A DNA stretch of 64,000 nucleotides. Source: Niallia alba. Its GTDB lineage: Bacteria; Bacillota; Bacilli; Bacillales; Cytobacillaceae. The stretch covers positions 2,768,001 to 2,832,000 of the forward strand of contig NZ_JABBPK010000001.1 in assembly GCF_012933555.1 (NCBI RefSeq), written 5' to 3'. The translations under genes and the position numbers were made by a program. The notes under the pieces are model-generated. The model saw only the letters and a list, made by a program, of their open reading frames with translations, searched no databases and was not told where the DNA came from. Numbering within the stretch: the stretch's first letter is position 1; each line of letters starts with the position of its first letter. Positions 44,839-54,261 of the stretch are shown here, in pieces.

Positions 44839-45615
44839 TTATTTTTTTACTTCGGCAACTTCCTTTTTTAATGCCCATTTTCTAATCGCGTATGCAACAC
44901 CATTTTCATTATTCGTTAAAGTCACAACATCTGCTGTTTGTTTTACAATTTCTTGAGCATTTCCCATTGCTACCCCTATCCCAGCTTCTTTAATCATGCT
45001 AATATCATTTAGGCTGTCCCCAGCTGCTAATACTTGATCCATTGTGATATGTAATAGCTCACATACTTTTTTGAGCCCTCTTGCCTTATTTATACCTAAT
45101 GCATTTACCTCAATGTTAACTGGTGATGAATTACTAATTTCAAAACAGTTTTTCTCGTTTAAACTGTTTAAAACTTGTTCACGGACTTGATCATCTTCTA
45201 TGTGAAAGCCAAATTTAAGCCATTCTGATTTACTTACATCTTCAGGCATTTTATCTATCCATACTTGATCACAACTAGCTGCCCACATATTTGCTTTATG
45301 CTGCTGTGCTAATTCCCACATCCATTGAATATGGGTAGCGTCTACAAGATTTCTTTCGATTAAATTCCCATTCATATCCCATATTTCACTACCGTTCACT
45401 GTTACTAAAAAGGTTTTTAATAAAAGGCTTTTCGCATGATCTCTACAGGTCGCAATGGATCTACCGGTACTTAATACTACATGCACCCCTTGATCATGAG
45501 CCTCTTTAATTGCTTTTTTATTCTCCTCCGGAATTTCACCTTTTTCGTTTAATAACGTACCATCCATATCCAGTGCAATTAATTTAATCTCTTTCTCTTC
45601 TAACTTCTTTGTCAT
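44839..45615 (-). CDS. Cof-type HAD-IIB phosphatase (YxeH-like)
   Basis: A 258-residue soluble hydrolase. Motif I is IALDMDGTLLN (nucleophile near residue 14), motif II LSTGRS, motif III lysine in INKARGLKKVCEL and motif IV AAGDSLNDISMI; a C2B cap lies between. The group dephosphorylates sugar phosphates and cofactors. The ATG at 45615 has AGGAGG 9 bases upstream; the ATG-like start at 45636 lies before that site. It ends 34 bp from the IS4 right end. A paralogue of the same class is at 18355. Confidence 0.86.
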   Translation of the reverse strand: MTKKLEEKEIKLIALDMDGTLLNEKGEIPEENKKAIKEAHDQGVHVVLSTGRSIATCRDHAKSLLLKTFLVTVNGSEIWDMNGNLIERNLVDATHIQWMWELAQQHKANMWAASCDQVWIDKMPEDVSKSEWLKFGFHIEDDQVREQVLNSLNEKNCFEISNSSPVNIEVNALGINKARGLKKVCELLHITMDQVLAAGDSLNDISMIKEAGIGVAMGNAQEIVKQTADVVTLTNNENGVAYAIRKWALKKEVAEVKK

Positions 45616-46001
45616 TTTGCTTTTCCTCCTAATCATTAATTTTAGAAGTGATAGCCAAAAAACACGACTGTCAGAATACCGTATTCTTAAAGGCTCTATA
45701 TCTATCCGTTTTGTTACCTTAAGTTTGATTTTTAAAACAAAGCAGCCTTTGTCCTTACATTTACTATGTATGAAATTCCGTAAATTTACCTTTATGACTT
45801 CTTAATCAAACCACGATGCACCTAAAAATCAACTTATTTCGGACTAACTAAATCAAACTTCTAAATTTGTAAATATCTATTCCTACTCATTAACATAGTA
45901 TAACGATTCTATTGGAAAAAGTAAAAAATTCCGATAACTCCAAATAAACTTAATAAACCTTAAGAATCTTAACAAATTATTAACGAATACTCTAAAGAAC
46001 A
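45616..46001. other. A+T-rich intergenic region without recognised features
   Basis: About 390 bp between two leftward genes. I see no gene with a ribosome binding site, no family A/B/C repeat and no convincing terminator. It presumably carries the promoter of the HAD gene. Confidence 0.4.
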
Positions 46002-46973
46002 TCATGATGCTTCCACGCTACTATTTATGTGTATTTTCTTACTCGAATATACACTGTGAAAAATCATTCCAACCATAACCAGACTAATTCCAAAAAAACT
46101 TACTGGACTCGGTAAATGAGCGGAAAGAAATAAAACTTCTCCTATTAAAGCAAATAAGATTTCCAATGATTGTGTTGCTTCTACTGCACCTAATTTAACC
46201 ATATTGTCCTTCACTAAGTCAGTTGCTGCAAAAAATAATATTGTCGCAATTATCCCAGAAAATACGGCAACTATAGCAGATTGGATAATTTGCTGCCTTC
46301 CGGGTATCCCTACAGTAAACGTACCAATAAGCGATAATACGAGCCAAAAAGGAATGCTTGCAATTGTCATCCCTAATACACGTTGAAAAACATCTAGCCT
46401 CCCATTACAAATCACCATCATTTTCCGATTACCTAATGGATAAGCGAATGCTGAGATAAGAATTGGTATAAAACAAAATAAAGCCTCCTTTAACGAAATG
46501 GATACAGCGAATTCTAATTGCATAATAATGACACCTAAAACAATTAATATGGAAAAGGATAGACTTTTATAGGGGATTTTCCTTCTTACTATTTGAATAC
46601 TTCCATCTCTTCTCATTTTTTCCTCATAAAATAAAGGTGCCAGAAGTGTTCCAGAAATAATCGTGATCTGCCATGTTCCTGCTACAAGCCATCCTGGTCC
46701 ATAAGCACCTGCTAAACAAATTCCACCATAAAAAATTCCAAACCCGATTGTACTCCAGAGCATCCAAGAAACTGGGTTTTTCTTTAATTCTTGCCAAACT
46801 GCCGATGCATTCTTTCGACACACTACTATTACAAGCAATAGCGGAACCATGAAAAAATAACGTAAGGATGCACTCCATATCCAGTTTCCTCCACCTATTT
46901 CCATGGACTGATTTAATACAAATGTGACTGCAAAAAATAACGCAGCAAATATCCCTAAAATAATTGGTCTCAA
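46002..46973 (-). CDS. DMT-superfamily EmrE-like transporter
   Basis: A 323-residue protein with ten membrane segments. The start RPIILGIFAALFFAVTFVLN with the following GGGNWIWSASLRYFFMVPLL, and the later KNPVSWMLWSTIGFGIFYGG and VAGTWQITIISGTLLAPLFY, match the multidrug-resistance efflux branch of the drug/metabolite transporters. The substrate is unknown. The start is a TTG at 46973, 7 bases after AGAGGGG. It is monocistronic. A family B fragment lies upstream. Confidence 0.82.
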   Translation of the reverse strand: MRPIILGIFAALFFAVTFVLNQSMEIGGGNWIWSASLRYFFMVPLLLVIVVCRKNASAVWQELKKNPVSWMLWSTIGFGIFYGGICLAGAYGPGWLVAGTWQITIISGTLLAPLFYEEKMRRDGSIQIVRRKIPYKSLSFSILIVLGVIIMQLEFAVSISLKEALFCFIPILISAFAYPLGNRKMMVICNGRLDVFQRVLGMTIASIPFWLVLSLIGTFTVGIPGRQQIIQSAIVAVFSGIIATILFFAATDLVKDNMVKLGAVEATQSLEILFALIGEVLFLSAHLPSPVSFFGISLVMVGMIFHSVYSSKKIHINSSVEAS

Positions 46974-47068
46974 CCACTTGCCCCTCTTTCTGATTTAATA
47001 TTCAAAAAACTTATATCCAATATATCGCATATCGGATAATTAGAACAGTATTTTTTATGATGTAAAAT

Positions 47069-47225
47069 AAGCTGGGACATAAGTATTTTCAACCAAATAA
47101 CCCCGAACGATTATACGTACATGCTAAGAGAAGTTCGTATAATTGTTTGGGGTTTTATTCATTTTAAGAAAGAAGGTTTGTGGTGATCACCCGCAGACGG
47201 AATACACTTCGCTTTCCACGGGGCG
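47069..47225 (+). repeat. Family B repeat, copy B5 (left half)
   Basis: From AAGCTGGGACATAAG through the stem CCCCGAACGATTATACG paired with CGTATAATTGTTTGGGG (two G-T wobbles) to CGCAGACGGAATACACTTCG, then the core stops and the right end is missing. A piece GACAGTCTGAG at 47316-47326 is another core fragment. Confidence 0.78.
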
Positions 47226-47325
47226 AGCCCCTGGAGCGAAAAGCAACATCCCTATTCAAAGAGACTAATAAATATACTATAGACAAACCTCTATTTCTAA
47301 AATTCAGGGTTTGTCGACAGTCTGA

Positions 47326-47353
47326 GGGTCTGTACTATTATAAGTACAGACCC
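47326..47353 (-). terminator. Hairpin after the ABC exporter
   Basis: GGGTCTGTAC pairs perfectly with GTACAGACCC around an 8-base loop, 5 bp past the ABC stop. There is no T-run on the leftward strand, so it may be an mRNA 3' end stabiliser rather than a classic terminator. Confidence 0.55.
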
Positions 47354-47358
47354 GAAAA

Positions 47359-49071
47359 TTAGCGTTGATATTGAACACGATGAAGATTAGCAAAAATACC
47401 ATTACGTTCTAATAATTCATCATGTTTCCCTTCTTCTTCTATCCCATTTTCCGTTACTACAACAATACGATCCGCATTACGGATAGTCGCAAGACGATGA
47501 GCTATAATTAGTGTAGTTCGATTTTTAGCTAGCTCATTTAAAGAGTTTTGAATAATTAATTCTGTTTCTGTGTCAAGTGCAGAAGTCGCTTCATCTAATA
47601 TGAGAATTGGTGGGTTTTTCAAGAACATCCGTGCAATCGCAATTCTTTGTTTTTGTCCACCTGATAATTTCAATCCTCTTTCACCAATTTGCGTTTCATA
47701 GCCATCTGGCAATTTAAGCACTAAATCTTCGAGATGCGCTCTTCTAACCGCCTCATGGATTTCTTCATCTGTTGCATTTAAATTTCCATAGGCGATGTTT
47801 TCCTTTAACGTGCCTGTAAATAAAAAGACGTCTTGTTGAACAATTCCAATTTGTGACCTTAATGATTTCATCGTCATATCTCTAATATCGATACCATCAA
47901 TTTTGATACTTCCACTATTTACGTCATAAAAGCGTGGGATTAAAGAACAAATAGTTGTCTTTCCAGCCCCAGAAGGACCGACAAATGCAATTGTTTCTCC
48001 GGCATTTATGGACAAATTAATGTTTGTTAAAACAGGATTACTGTCATAGCTAAAGGTTACATCCGCTAATGCAATATCACCATTTAAGGAGTTTATCTCT
48101 ATTGCATCTTTACGATCTAGAATCTTGGGTTCTGAATCTAACAAGTCTAAGAAGCGCTTGAAGCCAGCCATCCCTTTAGGATATAGTTCTAATATTGCAC
48201 TAATTTTATCAATTGGTTTTTGTAATATATTCACAAAAAGGATAAAGGATACTAATTCCCCAATTTTCATTTGTTCATTAAAAGTTAACCAGGCACCAAA
48301 TACTAAAACGACTAATGTAAAGAATCTCATTAACATATACACAGAGGATGAGGTAATGGACATTACTTTATATGCGCCAATTTTAGCTTTACGGAATCTT
48401 CTATTGTTAACTGTAAATCTAGAAATCTCATACTCTTCATTTGTAAAAGATTGTACAACACGCACACCAGATACACTATCTTCTACTCTAGCATTTACAT
48501 CTGCAATATCTCCATACATTTGTCCCCATGCTTTATTCATGCTTCGATTACAGTATGTAATGAGCCAAACAAGGATCGGCACGATAAAGATAACGATTAT
48601 TGCTAGTTTTACATTGATCGTCAACATAATCCAGAACGCGCCTACAAAAGTCATAATAGCAATAAATAAATCCTCTGGTCCATGATGAGCAAGTTCTCCA
48701 ATGTCAAATAAATCATTGGTAATCCGACTCATAATATGTCCTGTTTTCGTATTGTCAAAAAACGAAAACGACTGTCTTTGTACATGGGTAAATAATTGAC
48801 CTCTCATATCCGTTTCAATATTTATTCCTAACTTATGTCCCCAATAGTTAACAATGTATTGAAGAAAGGTACTTGTTACATATAATAGAAGCAGACCTAC
48901 GCCTACAGATAAAATGGAACTCCAATTTCCTTCTGGTAGTAATTCATCAATATACCAAGATACCGCAAGTGGAAAAGCGAGCTCTAATAATGCAACGACT
49001 ATCGCGCTGGAAAAGTCGAGCGTAAATAATTTCTTATGAGGTTTATAATATGAAAAAAAGCGTTTAATCAT
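47359..49071 (-). CDS. ABC transporter, fused permease and ATPase (exporter type)
   Basis: A 570-residue half-transporter that should act as a homodimer. Residues 1-310 form the six-helix exporter domain (IKRFFSYYKPHKKLFTLDFS, FSFFDNTKTGHIMSRITNDL). The ATPase has Walker A GPSGAGKT, Q-loop IVQQDVFLF, signature LSGGQKQR, Walker B ILILDEATSALD and H-loop IIAHRL. It resembles the YwjA-type lipid or drug exporters of Bacillus, but the substrate cannot be told. The ATG at 49071 follows AAGGAG. It is monocistronic; repeat A6 lies upstream. Confidence 0.9.
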   Translation of the reverse strand: MIKRFFSYYKPHKKLFTLDFSSAIVVALLELAFPLAVSWYIDELLPEGNWSSILSVGVGLLLLYVTSTFLQYIVNYWGHKLGINIETDMRGQLFTHVQRQSFSFFDNTKTGHIMSRITNDLFDIGELAHHGPEDLFIAIMTFVGAFWIMLTINVKLAIIVIFIVPILVWLITYCNRSMNKAWGQMYGDIADVNARVEDSVSGVRVVQSFTNEEYEISRFTVNNRRFRKAKIGAYKVMSITSSSVYMLMRFFTLVVLVFGAWLTFNEQMKIGELVSFILFVNILQKPIDKISAILELYPKGMAGFKRFLDLLDSEPKILDRKDAIEINSLNGDIALADVTFSYDSNPVLTNINLSINAGETIAFVGPSGAGKTTICSLIPRFYDVNSGSIKIDGIDIRDMTMKSLRSQIGIVQQDVFLFTGTLKENIAYGNLNATDEEIHEAVRRAHLEDLVLKLPDGYETQIGERGLKLSGGQKQRIAIARMFLKNPPILILDEATSALDTETELIIQNSLNELAKNRTTLIIAHRLATIRNADRIVVVTENGIEEEGKHDELLERNGIFANLHRVQYQR

Positions 49072-49183
49072 GATTGTTCTCCTTCACACCTATCCTTTTC
49101 TAGATTTTCGTATCATTCTAGTCAACTATTTTTTTGTTCCTATTGTTCCCTTTAAGCAGTTATTTTTAACTCCCCTTATTCTT

Positions 49184-49344
49184 ATACAGAAAACTTCCAT
49201 CAATGGGGTTTTTTCCTCACGCCAAACTGATAGTTAGTTGCACTTATCGGACCTTTATAGGCAGTTACAGTTATCCCCCACTAGCTTCTTTGATTTTACC
49301 CAGCATGAGGTAGGAGTCTTACTGCCCGTTAAGAGTGGGATAAA
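49184..49344 (+). repeat. Family A repeat, copy A6 (degenerate)
   Basis: Recognisable from ATACAGAAAACTTCCATCA to GAGTGGGATAAA, with the GGAGTCTTACTGCCCGTTAA block intact but hairpin 1 badly mismatched (CCATCAATGG against CCAAACTGATAG). An old copy. Confidence 0.78.
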
Positions 49345-49345
49345 T

Positions 49346-49719
49346 GTTCAAATCAAATAGTTTTGTTTCCATTTTCTGCTATAACTCATATTGAGAATCA
49401 TTATTGATTATAGAGGTTATTTGCTTTTTCCACAAGAAAAATATTTAAAATTCCGAAATAAATACCGAACTATGCTTCTTAAACTAGGAGATATGGATGA
49501 TTAATAAAAACAGACAAAAATCAATTTAGTAAATATTCATTATTTTTCAATAATTCTATCAACTTATATATTTATCCTTGCTAGTTTTTAGTATAATAAT
49601 AGATAGAATCAGTTTCCTATTCCTTTTTTTTGGAACACTCTTAATATTCTCTCCATCTAATTTTTAAAAGTTTGCTTTCGCATCAGCTATTCTATTGTTT
49701 TATAAAGGAGCGTGTTTTT
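49346..49719. other. A+T-rich region upstream of the LysR gene
   Basis: Roughly 370 bp, very A+T-rich, between repeat A6 and the LysR start. Several promoter-like boxes exist but none stands out. No gene or repeat recognised. Confidence 0.4.
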
Positions 49720-50637
49720 TTGGATTATCATTTATTGACCTTCGTAACAGTTGCTGAAAAACTAAATTTTACTAGGGCAGCCGAAAGCTTACATATTACT
49801 CAATCTGCAGTAACGCTTTCCATAAAAGCACTTGAAAAAAAGTATAATGTTACCTTTTTAGACAGAACGAATAAATATGTAAAACTTACTAAAGCAGGAG
49901 AGCTATTCTATTTTCATGCAAAGAAGATTTTATCTGAGTACAAGGAAGTGAATGATTTAATTGAACATCTTTCAGAAAAGAAAAGTCGTCCTCTCGCCAT
50001 TGGTTCTAGCTTTACATTCGGGGAGTATTTACTTCCAAAAGTGATTGCTGAATATTTAAAATTGGACGAAAAACGCGATGATCCCATGATAAGTATAAGA
50101 AATTCCAATCGTGTTATTGCCCAATTACTTCGGGGAGAGATTGATTTAGGAATCATTGATAGTAATTTAAAAAGCCATCCCCATTTAACGATAACTCCAT
50201 TTAAAGAAGATGAACTTGTCGTCATTGTCAGCAAGAATCATCGGTTCGCCCATCTTTCATCTGTAGATTTAGAGAAATTATATGATGAAACTTGGATACT
50301 TAGAGAAGAAGGGTCAGGAACAAGAGAAATCGTTAATCATTTTTTTCAAAACCATGCCTTTCATCCTCCAATAATCCGCTCATTTGGCAGTACACAGATT
50401 ATTAAAGAATCGGTAGAAGCTGATTTAGGAATTTCCATCGTTTCTAAATACGCCATCCAGAAAGAAGTTTTTATGGGAAGCCTTAGGATGCTCCGGATAA
50501 AAAACGAGTCAATTCTAAGATACTTTTCCTACATTGTTCCTGAATTTACTTTTAAACAGTATGCTGTGTCACCTCTTATTAACGAGCTGACTAAGGAAAA
50601 CAGACAATTATATAAAAATCTTAATTTTGGAGAGTAA
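49720..50637 (+). CDS. LysR-family transcriptional regulator
   Basis: A 305-residue regulator. The N-terminal helix-turn-helix reads LLTFVTVAEKLNFTRAAESL, HITQSAVTLSIKALEKKYNV, and the effector-binding domain spans residues about 88-295 (RPLAIGSSFTFGEYLLPKVI, RGEIDLGIIDSN, WILREEGSGTREIV). This resembles the CysL/YtlI-like group. The start is the TTG at 49720, nine bases after AAAGGAG; an ATG-like start further up lacks a site. LysR genes normally sit beside a divergent target; here the leftward neighbour is the ABC exporter, 650 bp away, so the target is not evident. Confidence 0.88.
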   Translation: MDYHLLTFVTVAEKLNFTRAAESLHITQSAVTLSIKALEKKYNVTFLDRTNKYVKLTKAGELFYFHAKKILSEYKEVNDLIEHLSEKKSRPLAIGSSFTFGEYLLPKVIAEYLKLDEKRDDPMISIRNSNRVIAQLLRGEIDLGIIDSNLKSHPHLTITPFKEDELVVIVSKNHRFAHLSSVDLEKLYDETWILREEGSGTREIVNHFFQNHAFHPPIIRSFGSTQIIKESVEADLGISIVSKYAIQKEVFMGSLRMLRIKNESILRYFSYIVPEFTFKQYAVSPLINELTKENRQLYKNLNFGE

Positions 50638-50656
50638 TTTACTGATAGGCCAACCA

Positions 50657-50765
50657 TTTATCCCACTCTTAACGGACAGTAAGACTCCCCCTCAAGCTTA
50701 TGAGAATACGAGGAAGCTAGGTGGGGGATCAAGGAAAACCCCCACTGATGGAAGTTTCACTTTAT
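50657..50765 (-). repeat. Family A repeat, copy A7 (shortened)
   Basis: Reverse orientation, from TTTATCCCACTC to GTTTCACTTTAT; the middle, including one arm of hairpin 1 and of hairpin 2, is deleted (GATCAAGGAAAACCCCCACTG joins the two parts). TTTAT is present at both ends. It sits between the LysR stop and the trp operon terminator. Confidence 0.85.
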
Positions 50766-50799
50766 GGAACAGTCCTTTTTATTGAGGAATGGTTTAAAC

Positions 50800-50846
50800 A
50801 CAAATTCTCCTTCATTCAAGTATTAGAATGAAGGAGAATTTGTTAT
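50800..50846 (-). terminator. trp operon terminator
   Basis: ACAAATTCTCCTTCATTC pairs perfectly with GAATGAAGGAGAATTTGT around an 8-base loop, right after the trpA stop. Confidence 0.88.
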
Positions 50847-50847
50847 T

Positions 50848-51639
50848 TTAAATAGCAGATAATGTATTTCCTTTTTTGCTTGCAGCAATTAGCGCTTTTA
50901 TTTCATCTAAATTATTCTGTGAAAATAGTTCAACGATTCTACTCCCTACAATAACACCATCACAATATTCTGCCATGCTCGCAACGTGTTCTGGCGAAGA
51001 AATTCCGAATCCAGCAAGGACGGGAATTGGGCTAACTTCCTTCACCTTTAATAAATGAGCACCTAAATGAGCTTGGAAGTTTGTTCTAGATCCCGTGATA
51101 CCCGTAACTGTAACTGCGTATAAAAATCCCTTTCCTTTTTTTGAAATATTTTCAATCCGATCGATAGGACTTGTTAGGGTTACTAATCGGATAATTTCTA
51201 CATTGTGCTTTGCTGCTAGTTCTTCTAGTAGCACTTCTTCTTCAACTGGTAAGTCAGGTACTATCAATCCATTAATTGCTGCTTTTTCACAGTCTTGGAA
51301 AAATGACTCTGGTCCATAGGCTAAAACTGGGTTTAAATAGGTCATTATGACAAGGGGTATGCTAGTTAATGATCTAAAGGATTGAATTGTTTCGAAAACA
51401 CCTCTCAAAGTCGTTCCAGCTTCAAGCGAACGGATACCTGCCGCTTGAATAATAGGGCCATCCGCTACTGGGTCAGAAAATGGAATACCGAGCTCAATGG
51501 CAGTTGCACCTGCTTCTTCAAGGAAGAGAACTTTATCTTTTAAAGTCTCCAGCCCTCCATCTCCAGCCATAATATATGGAACAAATGCTTTATCTCCTTT
51601 TTCGAGTGTCTTTTTAAAGGCAGCTTCGATTGTTATCAT
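50848..51639 (-). CDS. trpA: Tryptophan synthase alpha chain
   Basis: A 263-residue TIM-barrel subunit that cleaves indole-3-glycerol phosphate and passes indole to the beta chain. The catalytic glutamate is in AIELGIPFSDPVADGP (with the substrate aspartate), and GLIVPDLPVEEE, VTGITGSR and GFGISSPEH are the phosphate-binding parts. It is the last gene of trpEGDCFBA, 4 bp after trpB, and is followed by the operon terminator. Start: ATG at 51639 after GGAGGAG. Confidence 0.97.
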   Translation of the reverse strand: MITIEAAFKKTLEKGDKAFVPYIMAGDGGLETLKDKVLFLEEAGATAIELGIPFSDPVADGPIIQAAGIRSLEAGTTLRGVFETIQSFRSLTSIPLVIMTYLNPVLAYGPESFFQDCEKAAINGLIVPDLPVEEEVLLEELAAKHNVEIIRLVTLTSPIDRIENISKKGKGFLYAVTVTGITGSRTNFQAHLGAHLLKVKEVSPIPVLAGFGISSPEHVASMAEYCDGVIVGSRIVELFSQNNLDEIKALIAASKKGNTLSAI

Positions 51640-51643
51640 ATTG

Positions 51644-52840
51644 TTACTCCTCCATTCTTTCCATAACTGTATTTACGTCTTTATCTCCTCTTCCAGATAA
51701 ACAAACAATTATTCCTTCTTCTTTATTCATTTTAGCTGCCAGTTTCACCGCATAGCTAATTGCATGAGCACTTTCTAAGGCTGGAATAATCCCTTCCACT
51801 TTACAAAGCAGCTGAAGTGCTTCAAAGGCTTCGTCATCTGTAACAGACTCATAGGTTGCCCGTCCAATATCATGTAAAAAACTATGTTCTGGACCAATTC
51901 CAGGATAATCTAAACCTGCTGAAATAGAGTGTGCTTCTTGAATTTGCCCATCTTCATTTTGCAGTAAATACATATAAGATCCGTGTAACACACCTGGTTT
52001 GCCTTTTGATAAAGAAGCAGCATGCTTATCTGTATGAAGACCATGTCCTGAAGCCTCTACCCCATATAAAGCGACACTTTCATCTTCAATGAAAGGATAA
52101 AAAATCCCCATCGCATTACTTCCTCCACCAATACAAGCAACAATTGCTTCAGGTAGGTTGCCAACTTTTTCAATATATTGCTTTTTAGCTTCTATCCCAA
52201 TGACACTTTGAAAATCACGCACCATCATTGGAAATGGATGTGGTCCCATTACAGAGCCTAATATATAATGGGTATCTACTACATTTGTTACCCAGTAGCG
52301 TAATGCTTCATTACAAGCATCCTTAAGTGTGGCACTCCCTGAAGTAACCCCTATTACTTTTGCACCTAATAATTCCATTCGAAATACATTTAATTTCTGT
52401 CTTCTAATATCCTCTTCCCCCATAAAAATCGTACATTCTAAGTTTAATAGTGCACATGCTGTAGCAGTTGCTACGCCATGCTGTCCAGCTCCTGTTTCCG
52501 CAACCACTTTCTTTTTTCCCATTCTTTTCGCAAGAAGAGCTTGCCCTAGAGAATTATTAATTTTATGGGCACCTGTATGATTCAAATCTTCTCTTTTTAA
52601 ATAAATTTTTGCCCCACCCGCATATTTTGTTAAATTCTCTGCAAAATAGAGCGGTGTTTCTCTACCCACATAATCCTTTAAAAGTTTATTTAAGTCTTCA
52701 TGGAAGGCAGCGTCTTTTTGTGCCTTCTTATATGCTGCTTCCAGCTCTGTTACTGCCTGCATCAATGTCTCTGGAACATATCTTCCTCCATACATTCCAA
52801 AATGTCCTTTATTATCTGGATATGCATATGTTTCTGTCAT
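51644..52840 (-). CDS. trpB: Tryptophan synthase beta chain
   Basis: A 398-residue PLP enzyme that joins indole with serine. The PLP lysine is in [20 protein letters not shown] (HK), the phosphate loop in [10 protein letters not shown] and the catalytic glutamate in [10 protein letters not shown]. Length is the common type-1 TrpB. It lies between trpF and trpA in the operon, 18 bp after trpF. The ATG at 52840 follows GAGGGAGC. Confidence 0.97.
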   Translation of the reverse strand: MTETYAYPDNKGHFGMYGGRYVPETLMQAVTELEAAYKKAQKDAAFHEDLNKLLKDYVGRETPLYFAENLTKYAGGAKIYLKREDLNHTGAHKINNSLGQALLAKRMGKKKVVAETGAGQHGVATATACALLNLECTIFMGEEDIRRQKLNVFRMELLGAKVIGVTSGSATLKDACNEALRYWVTNVVDTHYILGSVMGPHPFPMMVRDFQSVIGIEAKKQYIEKVGNLPEAIVACIGGGSNAMGIFYPFIEDESVALYGVEASGHGLHTDKHAASLSKGKPGVLHGSYMYLLQNEDGQIQEAHSISAGLDYPGIGPEHSFLHDIGRATYESVTDDEAFEALQLLCKVEGIIPALESAHAISYAVKLAAKMNKEEGIIVCLSGRGDKDVNTVMERMEE

Positions 52841-52858
52841 GTTAAGCTCCCTCTTTTC

Positions 52859-53470
52859 TTAAATATGAACTGTATTTGCGATTTGTAAGAAATTTTTTAT
52901 TTTTACTAGATCTTTCTTTCCATCGGTCTCTACTCCACTACTAACATCGACCATATAAGGCTTTGCTGTATTTACTGCTTCAATGAGATTATCTTCATTT
53001 AACCCACCTGCAAGAATAATTTTCTTATTACCAAAGTCATAATCTTTGAGAATACTCCAGTCGAAAGCTATTCCATTTCCGCCATGATACTTCCCCTTTG
53101 GACTATCTAGTAAGGCATAATCACATGGGTAGGAGACTACTTGTTGTAAATCAGCCTGTGATGAAATACTAAATGCTTTAATAATTGGCAAAGAAAAATC
53201 AGTAGCAAAGTCTGCTGTTTCATCGCCATGAAGCTGAATCGCATTAATCCCTGAAACATTCACAATTTTCTCTATATTTTTTTTAGATTCATTGACAAAA
53301 ACGCCGACCTTTAATATGTTTGTTGGAAGTATTTTGATAATTTCTTTCGCCTGTTCCGCGTTGATTTTTCTTTTGCTAGCAGCAAACACAAAGCCGAGTG
53401 CATTTACTCCATTTTCTACCGCACATGCAGCTGCTTCCTTCGTAGTAATTCCACAAATTTTCACTTTCAT
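52859..53470 (-). CDS. trpF: Phosphoribosylanthranilate isomerase
   Basis: A 203-residue TIM-barrel enzyme for the Amadori step of tryptophan synthesis. The general base cysteine is Cys6 in KVKICGITT, and the general acid aspartate is in YMVDVSSGVET; the phosphate loop is LAGGLNEDN. It overlaps trpC by 4 bases (ATGA), which implies coupled translation. Here TrpF and TrpC are separate proteins, unlike the fused form in enterobacteria. Confidence 0.96.
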   Translation of the reverse strand: MKVKICGITTKEAAACAVENGVNALGFVFAASKRKINAEQAKEIIKILPTNILKVGVFVNESKKNIEKIVNVSGINAIQLHGDETADFATDFSLPIIKAFSISSQADLQQVVSYPCDYALLDSPKGKYHGGNGIAFDWSILKDYDFGNKKIILAGGLNEDNLIEAVNTAKPYMVDVSSGVETDGKKDLVKIKNFLQIANTVHI

Positions 53471-54261
53471 TTTATCTCCGCCTTTACAGCGACTTTCATT
53501 TCTTTCATTTTGCTTTCAAGATCCGAAGCTTTCATAAAAGTTTCACCAACTAAAATGGCATTAGCTCCACAAGAAGTAACCTTTACTATATCCTCAAATG
53601 TAGATATACCACTTTCACTAACCATATATCTGCCACTTTCTTTTATTTTTCTTGCCAGCTTTTCAGTCGTTTCAAGGGTTACTTCAAAGGTTTTTAAATT
53701 CCGATTATTGACCCCAATTAATTGTGCGTCTGTTTTTAAAGCTCTATCCAATTCTTCTTCATTATGAACCTCCAACAATACTTCAAGCCCTAATTTCGTT
53801 GCGTACGTATATAGTTCATCGAGTGTTTCATCATCTAATGCTGCGGCAATTAATAACACAAGATCAGCACCAAAATGTTTGGCAAAGTCGATTTGAATTT
53901 TATCGATAATAAAATCTTTACACAATATCGGCAAATTTACCGTTTCTCTAACCTTAGCTAAATCTTCATATGTCCCTTTAAAAAAAGGTGTATCTGTTAA
54001 AACTGAAATGGCATCAGCACCATATAATTCATACATTTTTGCTTGTTCCGTTGGATCTTTATCGATATTAATGTCACCTTTTGAAGGTGATGCCCGCTTA
54101 AATTCAGCAATGATGGCTAAGGTGTCTGCTTGTTTAATTTTTTCTACAAAGGACTTCTTTTTTAAATGTTGATTTCTTGTTTTTAGCTCTTCTTTTCGTT
54201 TATATAAATTTTCAATCGTTTCCCTTTTTTTTGCAATGATTTTATCCAAAATGGTTGTCAC
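53467..54261 (-). CDS. trpC: Indole-3-glycerol phosphate synthase
   Basis: A 264-residue TIM-barrel enzyme that closes the indole ring. Typical motifs are present: IIAEFKRASPSKGDI, LPILCKDFIIDKIQI (catalytic lysine), LIGVNNRNLKTF and VSESGIS. It starts one base after the trpD stop and overlaps trpF at its end, so the operon is tightly packed. Confidence 0.97.
   Translation of the reverse strand: MTTILDKIIAKKRETIENLYKRKEELKTRNQHLKKKSFVEKIKQADTLAIIAEFKRASPSKGDINIDKDPTEQAKMYELYGADAISVLTDTPFFKGTYEDLAKVRETVNLPILCKDFIIDKIQIDFAKHFGADLVLLIAAALDDETLDELYTYATKLGLEVLLEVHNEEELDRALKTDAQLIGVNNRNLKTFEVTLETTEKLARKIKESGRYMVSESGISTFEDIVKVTSCGANAILVGETFMKASDLESKMKEMKVAVKAEIK

Noticed and set aside
48125-48685. 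A 186-codon open frame opposite the ABC exporter
   Set aside because: It lies wholly within a clearly real ABC gene, has no site and no recognisable domain.
1700-50765. Dispersed repeats considered as CRISPR or att sites
   Set aside because: The copies are kilobases apart, of variable length, and have no spacer array, cas genes or integrase nearby.
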